Assembly (NCBI GenBank): GCA_029881495.1 | Contig: JAOUMJ010000016.1 | Span: 1 to 64,000, forward strand | Origin: Nitrospinota bacterium | Lineage (GTDB): Bacteria; Nitrospinota_A; UBA7883; JACRGQ01 | Direction of reading: 5' to 3' | DNA: 64,000 nt | Notes under the pieces: model-generated | Told to the model about the DNA's origin: nothing | What the model saw: only the letters and a program-made list of their open reading frames with translations | Database searches by the model: none | Shown: positions 47,761 through 56,391 of the stretch, in pieces | Layout: every line of letters starts with the position of its first letter | Position numbering within the stretch: the first letter of the stretch is position 1 | Made by a program: the position numbers and the translations under genes

Positions 47761-49596
47761 ATGATCCGGAGCAGAATTTCAAAAACACTATTATCAATAT
47801 TTTTCGTGCCTTGGCTACTGCTGATACCGGGCATATCTACCGCCTCAAATAGCGACCTTGAGGTATCCATAGAGATAGATAAATCAACCGTGAGCGTGGA
47901 TGACTACCTAACTCTTGAAGTCACGATCTCCGGAGGTGATTCCGGTTCCGTGGAAAATCCGGAAATATCCGGCATTGAGAATTTCGAAGTTCTTGGGATA
48001 GCCACCGGCACCCAAATTTCAATAATCAACATGAGCATGCACAAATCCAAAACCTTCACCTACACCCTGCAGCCGAAAAAAGCCGGAGAAAAATCGAAAA
48101 TTTCCGCCACGGCTGAATATGACGGAACCAAAGCAACATCGAACAGAATTGAAGTCACTACTGTTCAGCCAAGCCAGAATCCAAGACCAAGAAGAGGCTT
48201 CAGACAGCCAAACCTTTTCGGTGACTTTTTTGGCAAACGCGACCCGTTTGGCACATTTGGAAGCAGGAATGTCAAGAAGGATGATTTCATACTTCAGTCA
48301 AATCTAAATACTTCAGAAGTCTATGTCGGCCAGGAGGTTATATACAACCTCAGCTTCTATCGCGCCTACAACATCTGGTCCAACGCGCAATACAATTTTC
48401 CCGACGCGAACGGCTTCTGGGTCGAACTGCTACCTGATGACCAAAAGATGACCACCAGGAACGAAACCATGGCGGGAAGGAACTACCTGATAAATGAAAT
48501 GGCTACCCTCCTTTATCCCCTTACGGATGGAGAGAAGATAATCGAACCGGGCACGATAAAATTCCAGCCAAACGCCTTTTCACCCCCTCTCCAGCTTGAA
48601 TCAAATCAGGTAAAGCTGAAAGTAAAACCGTTGCCGGAGAAGGGGAAACCCAAGGATTTCTCTGGACTGGTAGGCGATTTTGAAATCCTGCTTTCGAGCG
48701 ATAAAATCACAGCGCCAGACTATGTGGAGGCAGGAAAACCGGTAACCATTGACGTGACAGTCTCAGGGAGCGGCAATATCCAATCAATACAGAAGCCCTC
48801 ATTTCCAAGAAATGAAAACGGTGAGATGTATGAACCTGAAGTCATTGAAAATTTCAAAAGGACCTCTCTTGGAAGCAGTGGATCAAAGAGATTCAAGTTC
48901 ATATTCGTTCCAGAAAAGGAGGGACCTATTACAATCGGCCCTTTCAAGACAAACTACTTCGACCCTAAAACCGGCGCTTACGAATATCTTTCGTCCGAAC
49001 CGGTCACATTTGATGTCAAGGCTGGAGGATCACACGGCAAATCTGCCGTCCAGGCTCCTCTTTCAGGCCATGATAATGCAGCCGGAATGTCGGCAGTTTT
49101 GAGATATATAAAACCTGATATGGAGAAGCTTCATTCTCATAAAAGGGAATACTATCGAAATCCGTTCTTCTGGCTATATCCGCTTACGCTCGCAACGCTC
49201 CTTGCCTTTTTCGGAGGAAGGATCAAAAGCGGCAAACCGCTTCTCTTCCGGGATAAATGGGAATCGCTTACGCCAAGGCAAAAACTTTCAAAACGCATGG
49301 AACCAGCCGGCTTGTACGCGGAAAATGGCGATTCGGAACGCTTTTATGAAACCATTTCAGTGGCCCTTAAAAAATATCTTTCGGAAAAGCTGGATATGCC
49401 GGTATATGAACTATCAGAAGGAAATTTGAAAAACAGCCTCCCCGAATGCGAAGCGAACATCTCGCACCTCTACCGGATACTGAACGAATGTGACAATGCC
49501 AGGTTCTCGCCTGGTGAGCGGAAAAATGGAGACATGAAAAAGATCCTGGTCGAAACCGAAGAGATCGCCAATCTTCTGGATAAGAGCTTGAAATGA
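47761..49596 (+). CDS. batD: BatD-family (aerotolerance operon) protein
   Basis: About 611 residues from ATG 47761; an in-frame ATG at 47737 would add 8. A signal peptide-like helix (SKTLLSIFFVPWLLLIPGIS) leads to extracytoplasmic beta-rich domains with VSIEIDKSTVSVDDYLTLEV, the typical BatD opening, and repeated FILQSNLNTSEVYVGQEVIY and PVTIDVTVSGSGNIQSI modules. One transmembrane helix (NPFFWLYPLTLATLLAFFGG) precedes a cytoplasmic tail. BatD usually works with MoxR, BatA and BatB, which contain AAA+ and VWA domains, but these are not adjacent. The exact function of Bat proteins is unsettled. Confidence 0.85.
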   Translation: MIRSRISKTLLSIFFVPWLLLIPGISTASNSDLEVSIEIDKSTVSVDDYLTLEVTISGGDSGSVENPEISGIENFEVLGIATGTQISIINMSMHKSKTFTYTLQPKKAGEKSKISATAEYDGTKATSNRIEVTTVQPSQNPRPRRGFRQPNLFGDFFGKRDPFGTFGSRNVKKDDFILQSNLNTSEVYVGQEVIYNLSFYRAYNIWSNAQYNFPDANGFWVELLPDDQKMTTRNETMAGRNYLINEMATLLYPLTDGEKIIEPGTIKFQPNAFSPPLQLESNQVKLKVKPLPEKGKPKDFSGLVGDFEILLSSDKITAPDYVEAGKPVTIDVTVSGSGNIQSIQKPSFPRNENGEMYEPEVIENFKRTSLGSSGSKRFKFIFVPEKEGPITIGPFKTNYFDPKTGAYEYLSSEPVTFDVKAGGSHGKSAVQAPLSGHDNAAGMSAVLRYIKPDMEKLHSHKREYYRNPFFWLYPLTLATLLAFFGGRIKSGKPLLFRDKWESLTPRQKLSKRMEPAGLYAENGDSERFYETISVALKKYLSEKLDMPVYELSEGNLKNSLPECEANISHLYRILNECDNARFSPGERKNGDMKKILVETEEIANLLDKSLK

Positions 49597-50402
49597 AGCG
49601 GATAACATTCATCACATTGGCGCTCACTTTCGCATTAGCCGCACCATCCGATAGCGGTGAAGCTCCCGCCGAAACAGTGGCCGGCGGATCGCCAAAAAAG
49701 CTGGCGGAACTCTACAACAAGGGGAATGCCGCATACAGGGATGGCGGATACGATACGGCCGTAAACCTTTACACAAGGATAGCGGAAGAAGCCGGAGTAT
49801 TTGACCCCTCCCTTTATTACAACCTGGCGAACGCTCACATGAAGAGGGGAGAGATCGGCAAGTCGATCCTTTATTACAGGAGAGCGCTGGAAATAGATCC
49901 AAGGGACGCCGATATCATAGCCAACCTTGAATACGCCAGAACCCTGCGGGAAGACAGAATTGACGAGGAAAGCTCCCCTGCCGCCACAGGAAAGATCTCA
50001 AAAATCATCCCCAGACTAACTTTGAATGAATATGCCGGCATTGAACTGGTTCTGTTCACGGTATTCTCTATTCTCATTTTTACCGTAACTGCCATTAAAC
50101 TTGATAACACTGCACTTTTGATCAAACTGAAAAAATTGTCTCTAATATTCGGGATACTCCTTGTTGCCCAAACCCTGCTTTTAGGCGCAAGAACTTCAAC
50201 ATACATCAGCAGGGAAGATGCGGTTATCCTCGAAAAAACCGTTTCGGTCTTTTCGGCCCCATCGGCAGGAGCTGAAAAGCTCTTCGATTTACATGAGGGG
50301 ACCGAAGTCTCAATCCTTCAGAGCGATAACGACTTCCTGGAAATAACTCTCCCGACCGGATGGAAGGGGTGGATACATCATATGACACTTGAATTAATCT
50401 GA
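49593..50402 (+). CDS. batE: BatE-like TPR and SH3 domain protein
   Basis: 269 residues overlapping the batD stop by 4 nt. A signal peptide (about 1-22) is followed by TPR repeats (KLAELYNKGNAAYRDGGYDT, then DPSLYYNLANAHMKRGEIGK and SILYYRRALEIDPRDADIIA). Two transmembrane helices (about 152-172 and 185-203) lead to a C-terminal bacterial SH3-like domain ending EITLPTGWKGWIHHMTLELI. This TPR-TM-SH3 order is that of BatE, partner of BatD in the cell envelope. Confidence 0.8.
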   Translation: MKRITFITLALTFALAAPSDSGEAPAETVAGGSPKKLAELYNKGNAAYRDGGYDTAVNLYTRIAEEAGVFDPSLYYNLANAHMKRGEIGKSILYYRRALEIDPRDADIIANLEYARTLREDRIDEESSPAATGKISKIIPRLTLNEYAGIELVLFTVFSILIFTVTAIKLDNTALLIKLKKLSLIFGILLVAQTLLLGARTSTYISREDAVILEKTVSVFSAPSAGAEKLFDLHEGTEVSILQSDNDFLEITLPTGWKGWIHHMTLELI

Positions 50403-50504
50403 AATTTCGAAAAAACTTTCATAAATCTCCCCCTGGATTTCTTTTCATAATATTATACATTTTCATCTCCGCTTTTGATGTTACATATGGTAAATTATCG
50501 TTAC

Positions 50505-51386
50505 ATGATTATTAAAGAAAACAATCAATTAAACAGGCTTGAATCAAGGCGAATCGCCATTCAAAAGCTGGAGGACCTGCCAACTATCTCCTTGGTTTTG
50601 CAGAAGGTATTGGAAATAGTTAACAGTGATAAAGCCTCTGCAAACGATTTGGCGAAACTTGTATCTCATGATCAATCCCTTATGTCTATCATCCTCAAGC
50701 TTGTTAATTCCGCGTTTTTTGGCCACATGAGAAAAATCTCCTCGATACATCAGGCAACAGTAATACTTGGTTTCAATACGGTAAAGAGCATCGCACTTGG
50801 AGCCACACTCTTCCAGCCGGACAAATCGGGGAAAGGGGGGGACAGCATCGATCGAAAAGCTCTCTGGCTTCACTCACTGGCAACCGCTCAAACATCAAAG
50901 TTTCTGGCCCAGATCGTTTCATACCCTGATCCCGATGAAGCATACATTGGCGGGTTGTTGCACGACCTGGGCAAAGTGGTTTTGGATATAACATTCCCAA
51001 TAGAATTCCAAGAGGCATACCAGCACACCAAAAAAGAAAATAAACCTATCATTGACCTTGAACAAGAAAAAATCGGAATAGATCACGCTGAGGCTGGCTA
51101 TATACTTCTGAACAAGTGGCAATTACCGGTCGCGGTCGCTGAAGGGATACGGTTTCACCACTCCCCCGATAAAGCAAAAATAACTTCGAAGAATCTCGCG
51201 TCTATAATAAACGTCTCCAATCACATTTCCGCAATACTTGGATTCAGCATCGGCATAAATAATACGCCCAGTGAACTCGATGAGGGGGCTGTAGAATGCC
51301 TGAAACTTAAAGAATCTCACATTGAAAGAATTATCGTTGAAATGGAAGAGAAGAAGGACGAAATAGTAAAGTTCGGGACAGCATAA
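50505..51386 (+). CDS. HDOD-domain signalling protein
   Basis: About 293 residues from ATG 50505. In-frame starts at 50478 and 50487 also exist, and none has a clear Shine-Dalgarno. The HDOD domain opens IQKLEDLPTISLVLQKVLEI and includes LAKLVSHDQSLMSIILKLVN and the central YIGGLLHDLGKVVLD. Some HD-type residues (HDLGK, then HH in IRFHHSP) are kept, so residual metal binding is conceivable, although most HDOD proteins lack enzyme activity. Its stop overlaps the ATG of the histidine kinase by 1 nt, so the products probably act together. Confidence 0.82.
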   Translation: MIIKENNQLNRLESRRIAIQKLEDLPTISLVLQKVLEIVNSDKASANDLAKLVSHDQSLMSIILKLVNSAFFGHMRKISSIHQATVILGFNTVKSIALGATLFQPDKSGKGGDSIDRKALWLHSLATAQTSKFLAQIVSYPDPDEAYIGGLLHDLGKVVLDITFPIEFQEAYQHTKKENKPIIDLEQEKIGIDHAEAGYILLNKWQLPVAVAEGIRFHHSPDKAKITSKNLASIINVSNHISAILGFSIGINNTPSELDEGAVECLKLKESHIERIIVEMEEKKDEIVKFGTA

Positions 51387-52750
51387 TGATTGAAGAAAAA
51401 AAGGAAAATATCCAAATATTGAGAGAGCGGCTGAAGACAGCTCTCCGCGAGAGGAAAATCTATTCGGAAGCGCTTTCCGAATCAAACAGACGTTTCAACA
51501 CGATGATAAAGGAGATGTCCATTCTGCGGAGGGTCACCGAATCGATTTCGGCATCCATTAATAAAAGGAGCGTATGTGAAAGCCTGGTGGAGATAATAAT
51601 CTCGGAAACAGCCGCTGAAAACTGCTCGCTTATGCTTCTTTCAAACGACAGGCAACATCTGATCCTGACCGCAGCCATGAGCCAGTCGGACAGCAAACCT
51701 GCCTACTTTTCCCCTGAAGATTCACCACGAATAATGAGAGTCGGCGAAGGGATTGCCGGAAACGTTGCTCTAAGCAACAGCGAACAATTTGTTGTCGATA
51801 CCGGGAATTCCGAATTGTTCATGCATTTCCCAGACGGCAGAGAGGACATAAACTCCCTATACTGCCTCCCTATCTCTGGCAAGCAGGGACTCTTGGGGGT
51901 GCTAAACCTCAGTCATCCCTACACCGGATCTCTCCTTTGGGAGAATAAGAAGGTGCTTGAGATCGTCACGCGCGAAACGGCGCTTGCCCTTTCCAATATC
52001 CAGATTTTTTACGACATAAGAGAATTCACTGGAAAGCTTGAGCAGGCCGGAGAAGATGCCGCTCTTGCCGCAAAGATGACCGCGCTAAGCGATCTGGCAG
52101 GGGGTCTGGCCCACGAGATAAACAATCCCATCGCCATAATACATGGCAACGCTGAAGACATGCTGGAAAGGATAGAATCCGATGATGTGCCGGATGCCGA
52201 CACTACCAAGGAAACGCTGCAAACGATTATAGATTCAGCCAAGCGCTGCTCTTCCATTATCGAAAGCATACTTGAGTTTGCGAAACCTGTTCCTCATTCA
52301 TTCAAGGAATGCTCAGTCGATGAGATAGTGTCCAGCAGCTTGAATAAATACCAATCAAGTGGAAATGGAGAAAAAGTCGAAATTTCAGTCAATGGTAACG
52401 GTCTTGGGTCGAACATAACCACAAGCCCTGTCCATCTGTCGCGCGTGCTTATTAATCTGCTTGATAACGCGATTGAAGCGTCCAAGCATGGATCAAAAAG
52501 AGAAAAAGTGGAATTAGCTGTTGAAAAACGCGACCAAACTATTATTTTCAGCATTACGGATTATGGAAGAGGGATTCCAAAGGAGAATTTCTCAAAGATA
52601 TTCAATCCGTTCTTTACCACGAAAGAGCCAGGCAAGGGGCCGGGCATGGGACTTACAATCTCATACCTGCTGACGAGAAAATTAGGCGGGAATATTTTTG
52701 CGAATTCGGATACCGGAAAAACTACTTTTACGGTATCCTTGCCATTATAG
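51386..52750 (+). CDS. Soluble GAF-domain sensor histidine kinase
   Basis: 454 residues with no transmembrane helix. An N-terminal coiled coil (about 1-45) precedes a GAF domain (about 60-210), with VGEGIAGNVALSNSEQFVVD and SLYCLPISGKQGLLGVLNLS. The HisKA domain has phospho-acceptor H243 in GGLAHEINNPIAI. The ATPase domain shows the N box NLLDNAIEAS, G1 DYGRGIP and G2 GKGPGMGLTISYLL. The kinase senses an intracellular signal through GAF and probably passes phosphate to the regulator encoded 21 nt downstream. Confidence 0.92.
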   Translation: MIEEKKENIQILRERLKTALRERKIYSEALSESNRRFNTMIKEMSILRRVTESISASINKRSVCESLVEIIISETAAENCSLMLLSNDRQHLILTAAMSQSDSKPAYFSPEDSPRIMRVGEGIAGNVALSNSEQFVVDTGNSELFMHFPDGREDINSLYCLPISGKQGLLGVLNLSHPYTGSLLWENKKVLEIVTRETALALSNIQIFYDIREFTGKLEQAGEDAALAAKMTALSDLAGGLAHEINNPIAIIHGNAEDMLERIESDDVPDADTTKETLQTIIDSAKRCSSIIESILEFAKPVPHSFKECSVDEIVSSSLNKYQSSGNGEKVEISVNGNGLGSNITTSPVHLSRVLINLLDNAIEASKHGSKREKVELAVEKRDQTIIFSITDYGRGIPKENFSKIFNPFFTTKEPGKGPGMGLTISYLLTRKLGGNIFANSDTGKTTFTVSLPL

Positions 52751-52771
52751 TGTGAGGAGAAAGGGAGATAA

Positions 52772-54115
52772 ATGACGGACAAGATCAGGCTATTGATTGT
52801 TGATGACGAGGAGATGTTCAGAAAACTTCTTCTTGAACGATTTTCGAAACAGGAATTCGAAACTACCGGATGCGCCAGCGCCGAAGAAGCGCTCGACGTA
52901 ATTACAAAAAAGGAATTCGATGTAGGCATTTTCGACATGAGGATGCCGGGGATGGACGGAATCGACCTGTTCAAGACAATCCGGAAATCGCATCCGCATT
53001 TCGAAACAATAATCCTTACAGGGGCCGCGTCTGTCGACACCGCGATCGAAGCGCTGAAACATGGCGCATACGATTACCTTACCAAACCCTGCAAGCTCTT
53101 TGAGCTTGAGCTGATAGTTCATAAGGCGTACGAAAAGAAAATGCTCTCGTTCGAAAATACAAGGCTGAGAAATTCGATTACCGCTGAAAACCGCAACTAC
53201 AAGATCATCGGTGACAGTGAAAAAACCCAGGAGCTGAAAAAGCTCGCCGAAAGAGTGGCGTCGTCACGCGCTCCGATATTGATTACAGGAGAATCAGGCG
53301 TGGGGAAAGAGTATCTCGCAAGGTGCATACACCAGATGGGCAAATCAAAGGATTCGCCGTTCATATCCGTAAGCTGTGGCTCACAGCCTCACGGCATCCT
53401 TGAAAACCAGCTCTTCGGCCACGAAAAGGATGCATTCGCCGATGCGGTCAGCGCAAAAACAGGGTGGCTTCAGCTTGCCGAAGGGGGGACGATCTTTCTT
53501 AATGATATTGAGGAGATCCACCAGTCGACGCAGGTGAAACTGAACCATTACCTCGAGACAGGCGCCTTCCAGATGGTCGGGGGCCATTCAGACATTCGTT
53601 CAAATGTCAGAATCATCGCCGCCACTGAAAATGTGCTTCGGGATATGGTACTGAAAAAGAATTTCAGGGAAGACCTTTATTACAAACTTAGCGTTATAAC
53701 GATCGAAGTCCCCCCCCTGCGTGACAGGAAGGAAGATATACCAAGCATAATCGAAATGTCCCTTCAGCATAAACAGGATATGGGGAACGGAAAAAAATTC
53801 TCGAACAAGGCTATCAACGCAATGCTTAAATACGATTGGCCCGGCAACATAAGGGAACTTATCGCCGTTGTTGAGAGGGCAACAATGGTCGCGAGCAAAA
53901 GGACTATTCAGGCCAAGGATATTCCGCTTTCAATCGAAAACAAGACGAAGAAAAACAAGCTCCGCCATCTCCTTTCCCTGAGCGATATAGAGAAAGAACA
54001 CATCCTGTATGTGCTGAACGCAACCGGCGGAAATATCTCGCGGGCCGCTAGAATTCTCGGTATAAGCAGGCCTAAACTGTACAGAAAAATAGAGCAATAT
54101 AAAGCGGGGGTCTGA
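52772..54115 (+). CDS. NtrC-family response regulator with degenerate sigma54-contact and Walker B motifs
   Basis: 447 residues. The receiver (about 5-118) has LLIVDDEEM, phospho-acceptor D55 in FDMRMPGMDG and K105 in YLTKP. The AAA+ domain has Walker A GESGVGKE (173-180), and the arginine-finger region FREDLYYKLSVITI is kept. The GAFTGA loop that contacts sigma54 is DAFADA (220-225), and the Walker B LDEI is LNDI (N244-D245). The C-terminal Fis-type HTH is intact (GGNISRAARILGISRPKLYR). It is therefore likely a DNA-binding regulator that does not activate sigma54 in the standard way. Confidence 0.9.
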   Translation: MTDKIRLLIVDDEEMFRKLLLERFSKQEFETTGCASAEEALDVITKKEFDVGIFDMRMPGMDGIDLFKTIRKSHPHFETIILTGAASVDTAIEALKHGAYDYLTKPCKLFELELIVHKAYEKKMLSFENTRLRNSITAENRNYKIIGDSEKTQELKKLAERVASSRAPILITGESGVGKEYLARCIHQMGKSKDSPFISVSCGSQPHGILENQLFGHEKDAFADAVSAKTGWLQLAEGGTIFLNDIEEIHQSTQVKLNHYLETGAFQMVGGHSDIRSNVRIIAATENVLRDMVLKKNFREDLYYKLSVITIEVPPLRDRKEDIPSIIEMSLQHKQDMGNGKKFSNKAINAMLKYDWPGNIRELIAVVERATMVASKRTIQAKDIPLSIENKTKKNKLRHLLSLSDIEKEHILYVLNATGGNISRAARILGISRPKLYRKIEQYKAGV

Positions 54116-54121
54116 AGCAAC

Positions 54122-54166
54122 TGTCAATTCCGCTATTACGGCAATGAACCGATACCGGGATTGACA
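54122..54166. repeat. Long inverted repeat between convergent genes
   Basis: TGTCAATTCCG (54122-54132) and CGGGATTGACA (54156-54166) pair over 11 bp with one G-U, enclosing 23 nt. It lies between the regulator stop and the stop of the convergent small gene. It may act as a two-way terminator, but there is no T tract. Confidence 0.4.
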
Positions 54167-54167
54167 C

Positions 54168-54359
54168 CTATGCCTTTACGCAGTCTACATACCAGAGGCA
54201 GTTTGTCCTCTGGCAATTATAGCCGACATCCCGCCTGAAACAGTCTTCGTTCCCTTCGGCAAGTTGTATAGTCCTGATCAGATCATCTTTCTTCGTGAAT
54301 TTTGACACTGACTGAATACCAAGCGTCTTCGCGAACTCCCTGATCTCTTCCATTTTCAT
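54168..54359 (-). CDS. Small SAP/Rho-N-like protein with four C-terminal cysteines
   Basis: 63 residues from ATG 54359, preceded by GGGTGG; an in-frame GTG three codons earlier overlaps that site. Residues 1-35 (KMEEIREFAKTLGIQSVSKF, TKKDDLIRTIQLAEG) form a SAP/Rho-N-like helix-extended-loop-helix fold associated with nucleic-acid binding. The tail CFRRDVGYNCQRTNCLWYVD ends with a fourth cysteine and could bind metal. Similar small proteins are common in deltaproteobacteria. The function is unknown. Confidence 0.65.
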   Translation of the reverse strand: MKMEEIREFAKTLGIQSVSKFTKKDDLIRTIQLAEGNEDCFRRDVGYNCQRTNCLWYVDCVKA

Positions 54360-54489
54360 AAAAACCACCCGGAGAAATGTTTAAAAACAAAAGGGCAGAG
54401 CAATGCAGGGTGACTCGTCGTAAACTACCCTTTGTACCATTGTACAGCATAAGCAGGAATAAGGCCCTATTTCAATTTCCACTACTTCC

Positions 54490-55416
54490 TCAGGATTTAC
54501 TGCCGTGTTCCACGGTGATAACAACATGCCCCTTCTTGTGCCCTTTGTCGACGTATCGATGAGCCTCGACAATCTGATCCAACGAATAACGTCTATCTAT
54601 GACAGGTTTGATCTTTCCCAGCTCAACTAGCTCTGAGAGGAAAATCAGATCTTCGCCTTTCAAGCCTGTTGAAGATTTTTCAGAAAGATATACACCTTTT
54701 ATTTTTAACGATCTTTTACATAATGAACGCGAAATCTTGCCTACCGAATCAAATACAACATCATAGATTTCACCATTATTGGTAAAATCCTCTTTTGTGT
54801 AATCGATGACCTTTTCCGCTCCCAAAGATTTTACCAATTCCAAATTTGAAGTACTGCATACTCCCGTAACATTGGCCCCAAGATACCTGGCAAGTTGTAC
54901 AGCGTAAGTCCCCAAGCTCCCAGAAGCACCATAGACAAGGACCTTTTGACCACTCTGGATATTCGCTTTTCCAAGTATGCTCACGACTGTAAGCCCTCCG
55001 GCAGGAATAGCGGCAGCTTCCTCAAAAGTAATATTGGGTGGCTTTAATGCAATCAAACCATTCCTTAGCGCCCCACCATCTTCACGCATACATTTGTACT
55101 CGGCATAAGCGCCAAATCCGAAACCAGTAAAGGCAAATACCTGATCGCCTATCTTGAATCGTTTAACCTCTTCACCAACTGCTTCAACTTCTCCTGCCAG
55201 CTCCATCCCTAATATCTTTACTCTTTTGGGCCTTAGGAGGCCATTAAAAAGCCTCGCAACAAACGGCTCAGGCTTTCGCATTCTTGTGTCGCCTCGATGT
55301 GCCGTTGTAGCGAAAATTTTGATGAGTATTTCATTCTTCTTAGGTGTGGGTTTTTCTATCTCTTTTATATGGAGAACCTCAGGTAGCCCGTATCTTTCAT
55401 ATACAATCGCTTTCAT
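54490..55416 (-). CDS. MDR-family NAD(P)-dependent oxidoreductase (quinone reductase-like)
   Basis: 308 residues. A GroES-like N-terminal domain ([40 protein letters not shown]) precedes a Rossmann domain with [20 protein letters not shown] and [20 protein letters not shown]. The zinc ligands of alcohol dehydrogenases are absent, which points to a quinone oxidoreductase or enoyl-reductase-type enzyme. The substrate is unknown. The 121 nt between it and the SAP-like gene, and the 240 nt upstream to the repeats at 55657, hold nothing recognised. Confidence 0.85.
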   Translation of the reverse strand: MKAIVYERYGLPEVLHIKEIEKPTPKKNEILIKIFATTAHRGDTRMRKPEPFVARLFNGLLRPKRVKILGMELAGEVEAVGEEVKRFKIGDQVFAFTGFGFGAYAEYKCMREDGGALRNGLIALKPPNITFEEAAAIPAGGLTVVSILGKANIQSGQKVLVYGASGSLGTYAVQLARYLGANVTGVCSTSNLELVKSLGAEKVIDYTKEDFTNNGEIYDVVFDSVGKISRSLCKRSLKIKGVYLSEKSSTGLKGEDLIFLSELVELGKIKPVIDRRYSLDQIVEAHRYVDKGHKKGHVVITVEHGSKS

Positions 55417-55656
55417 GAATACCTTTCCTATGGACTACTTCACAAATTAAGACCCCTCGACTGATAATATCTTACGCCAGAACAGAAGATTATCCGAATG
55501 AAGAGCAGAATATATACAAAATGAATTGAAACCAAAAACAGACCTCCCTCGACAGGCTCGGGACACCATTTGACGTATTTCAGTCCACCAACACACACAA
55601 ACACCCATGGCCCGCCATGAGCAAACCACGCGCAAAGCGTGGGGTGTGTCTAATGA

Positions 55657-56020
55657 TGGAGGCGAGGGGAGCAGGTCACTCTCGCGTTGCTCCTGCAACG
55701 CTCGCTCGACCCCGATTCGCCGACTAAACAGACTTCCTGTCTGTTTGCGCTCCCTCTTCGGTCGCGCCGTCGGCTCACTTTCAACTCCCAAAACAATACA
55801 AAAAAACAGAAAGCCCGGATGGGCTTTTGTTTTTTTGGTGGAGGCGAGGGGAGTAGGTCACTCTCGCGTTGCTCCTGCAACGCTCGCTCGACCCCGATTC
55901 GCCGACTAAACAGACTTCCTGTCTGTTTGCGCTCCCTCTTCGGTCGCGCCGTCGGCTCACTTTCGACTCCCAAAACAATACAAAAAAACAGAAAGCCCGG
56001 ATGGGCTTTTGTTTTTTTGG
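55657..56020. repeat. Two tandem 182-bp repeats abutting the tmRNA gene (55657-55838, 55839-56020)
   Basis: Each unit starts with TGGAGGCGAGGGGAG, a copy of the tmRNA 3' end, which recurs a third time 182 bp further at 56021 as the genuine gene. A unit then holds a structured GC-rich segment including the perfect hairpin AAACAGAC/GTCTGTTT, and ends with a terminator-like hairpin AAAGCCC/GGGCTTT between poly-A and poly-T. The two copies differ by very few bases. They contain no plausible protein. Nothing else is seen in 55417-55656. Confidence 0.93.
55982..56009 (-). terminator. tmRNA terminator
   Basis: Nine nt past the tmRNA 3' end on the minus strand, AAAGCCC/GGGCTTT forms a 7-bp stem with a 4-nt loop, followed by CTG and seven T. 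It is T-flanked on both strands, so it may be bidirectional. A second copy lies 182 bp further on in the tandem repeat. Confidence 0.8.
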
Positions 56021-56373
56021 TGGAGGCGAGGGGAGTCGAACCCCTGTCCGAAAACCTTCTCACGGAGAGACTACATGCTTAGTCTTTAATTGTTTTCTCG
56101 CATTCATCGTGCCTAAAGACAGGTCGTCTCAAATGCCAGCAACTAAAATCTCGCCCCCTGCCAAGTTGCCTGACAGGGAACCATCCCGAATTTGTATAAC
56201 ATCCTTTGCGGCGCCTCGGGAGGGCTACACAAAGAACGTAGCCGGCTTAAATTAAGCGGCTAAAGCGTAATCAAAATCGTTGGCGATTATGATTTTTTCC
56301 ACATTTTTACGAGGCGTGGACCTCGACATGCCTCTTCCGGGATACGAATTCCCGTCGAAACCGTTACGCCCCC
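56018..56373 (-). ncRNA. ssrA: Transfer-messenger RNA (tmRNA)
   Basis: 356 nt. The 5' end GGGGGCG pairs with CGCCTCC before the 3' ACCA, forming the acceptor stem, and the TpsiC arm is GGACAGGGGTTCGACTCCC. GACTAAGCATGTAG is the conserved stretch before it. The tag frame (56284-56252) reads ANDFDYALAA then stop, with resume codon GCC aligned to the E. coli GCA; the -ALAA end is the protease signal. tmRNA rescues stalled ribosomes with SmpB, whose gene is not in the window. Confidence 0.95.
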
Positions 56374-56391
56374 GGTTTCTTTGTCTCTACA

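Noticed and set aside
55607-56255. Open frames of 100-137 codons over the tmRNA and its repeats
   Set aside because: They overlap a structural RNA and its duplicated 3' segments, and repeat the same residues because of the tandem units.
55657-56373. Integrative element or prophage inserted at tmRNA
   Set aside because: tmRNA end copies resemble att sites, but no integrase, phage or cargo gene lies between them; the units are only 182 bp. Kept as a repeat finding instead.
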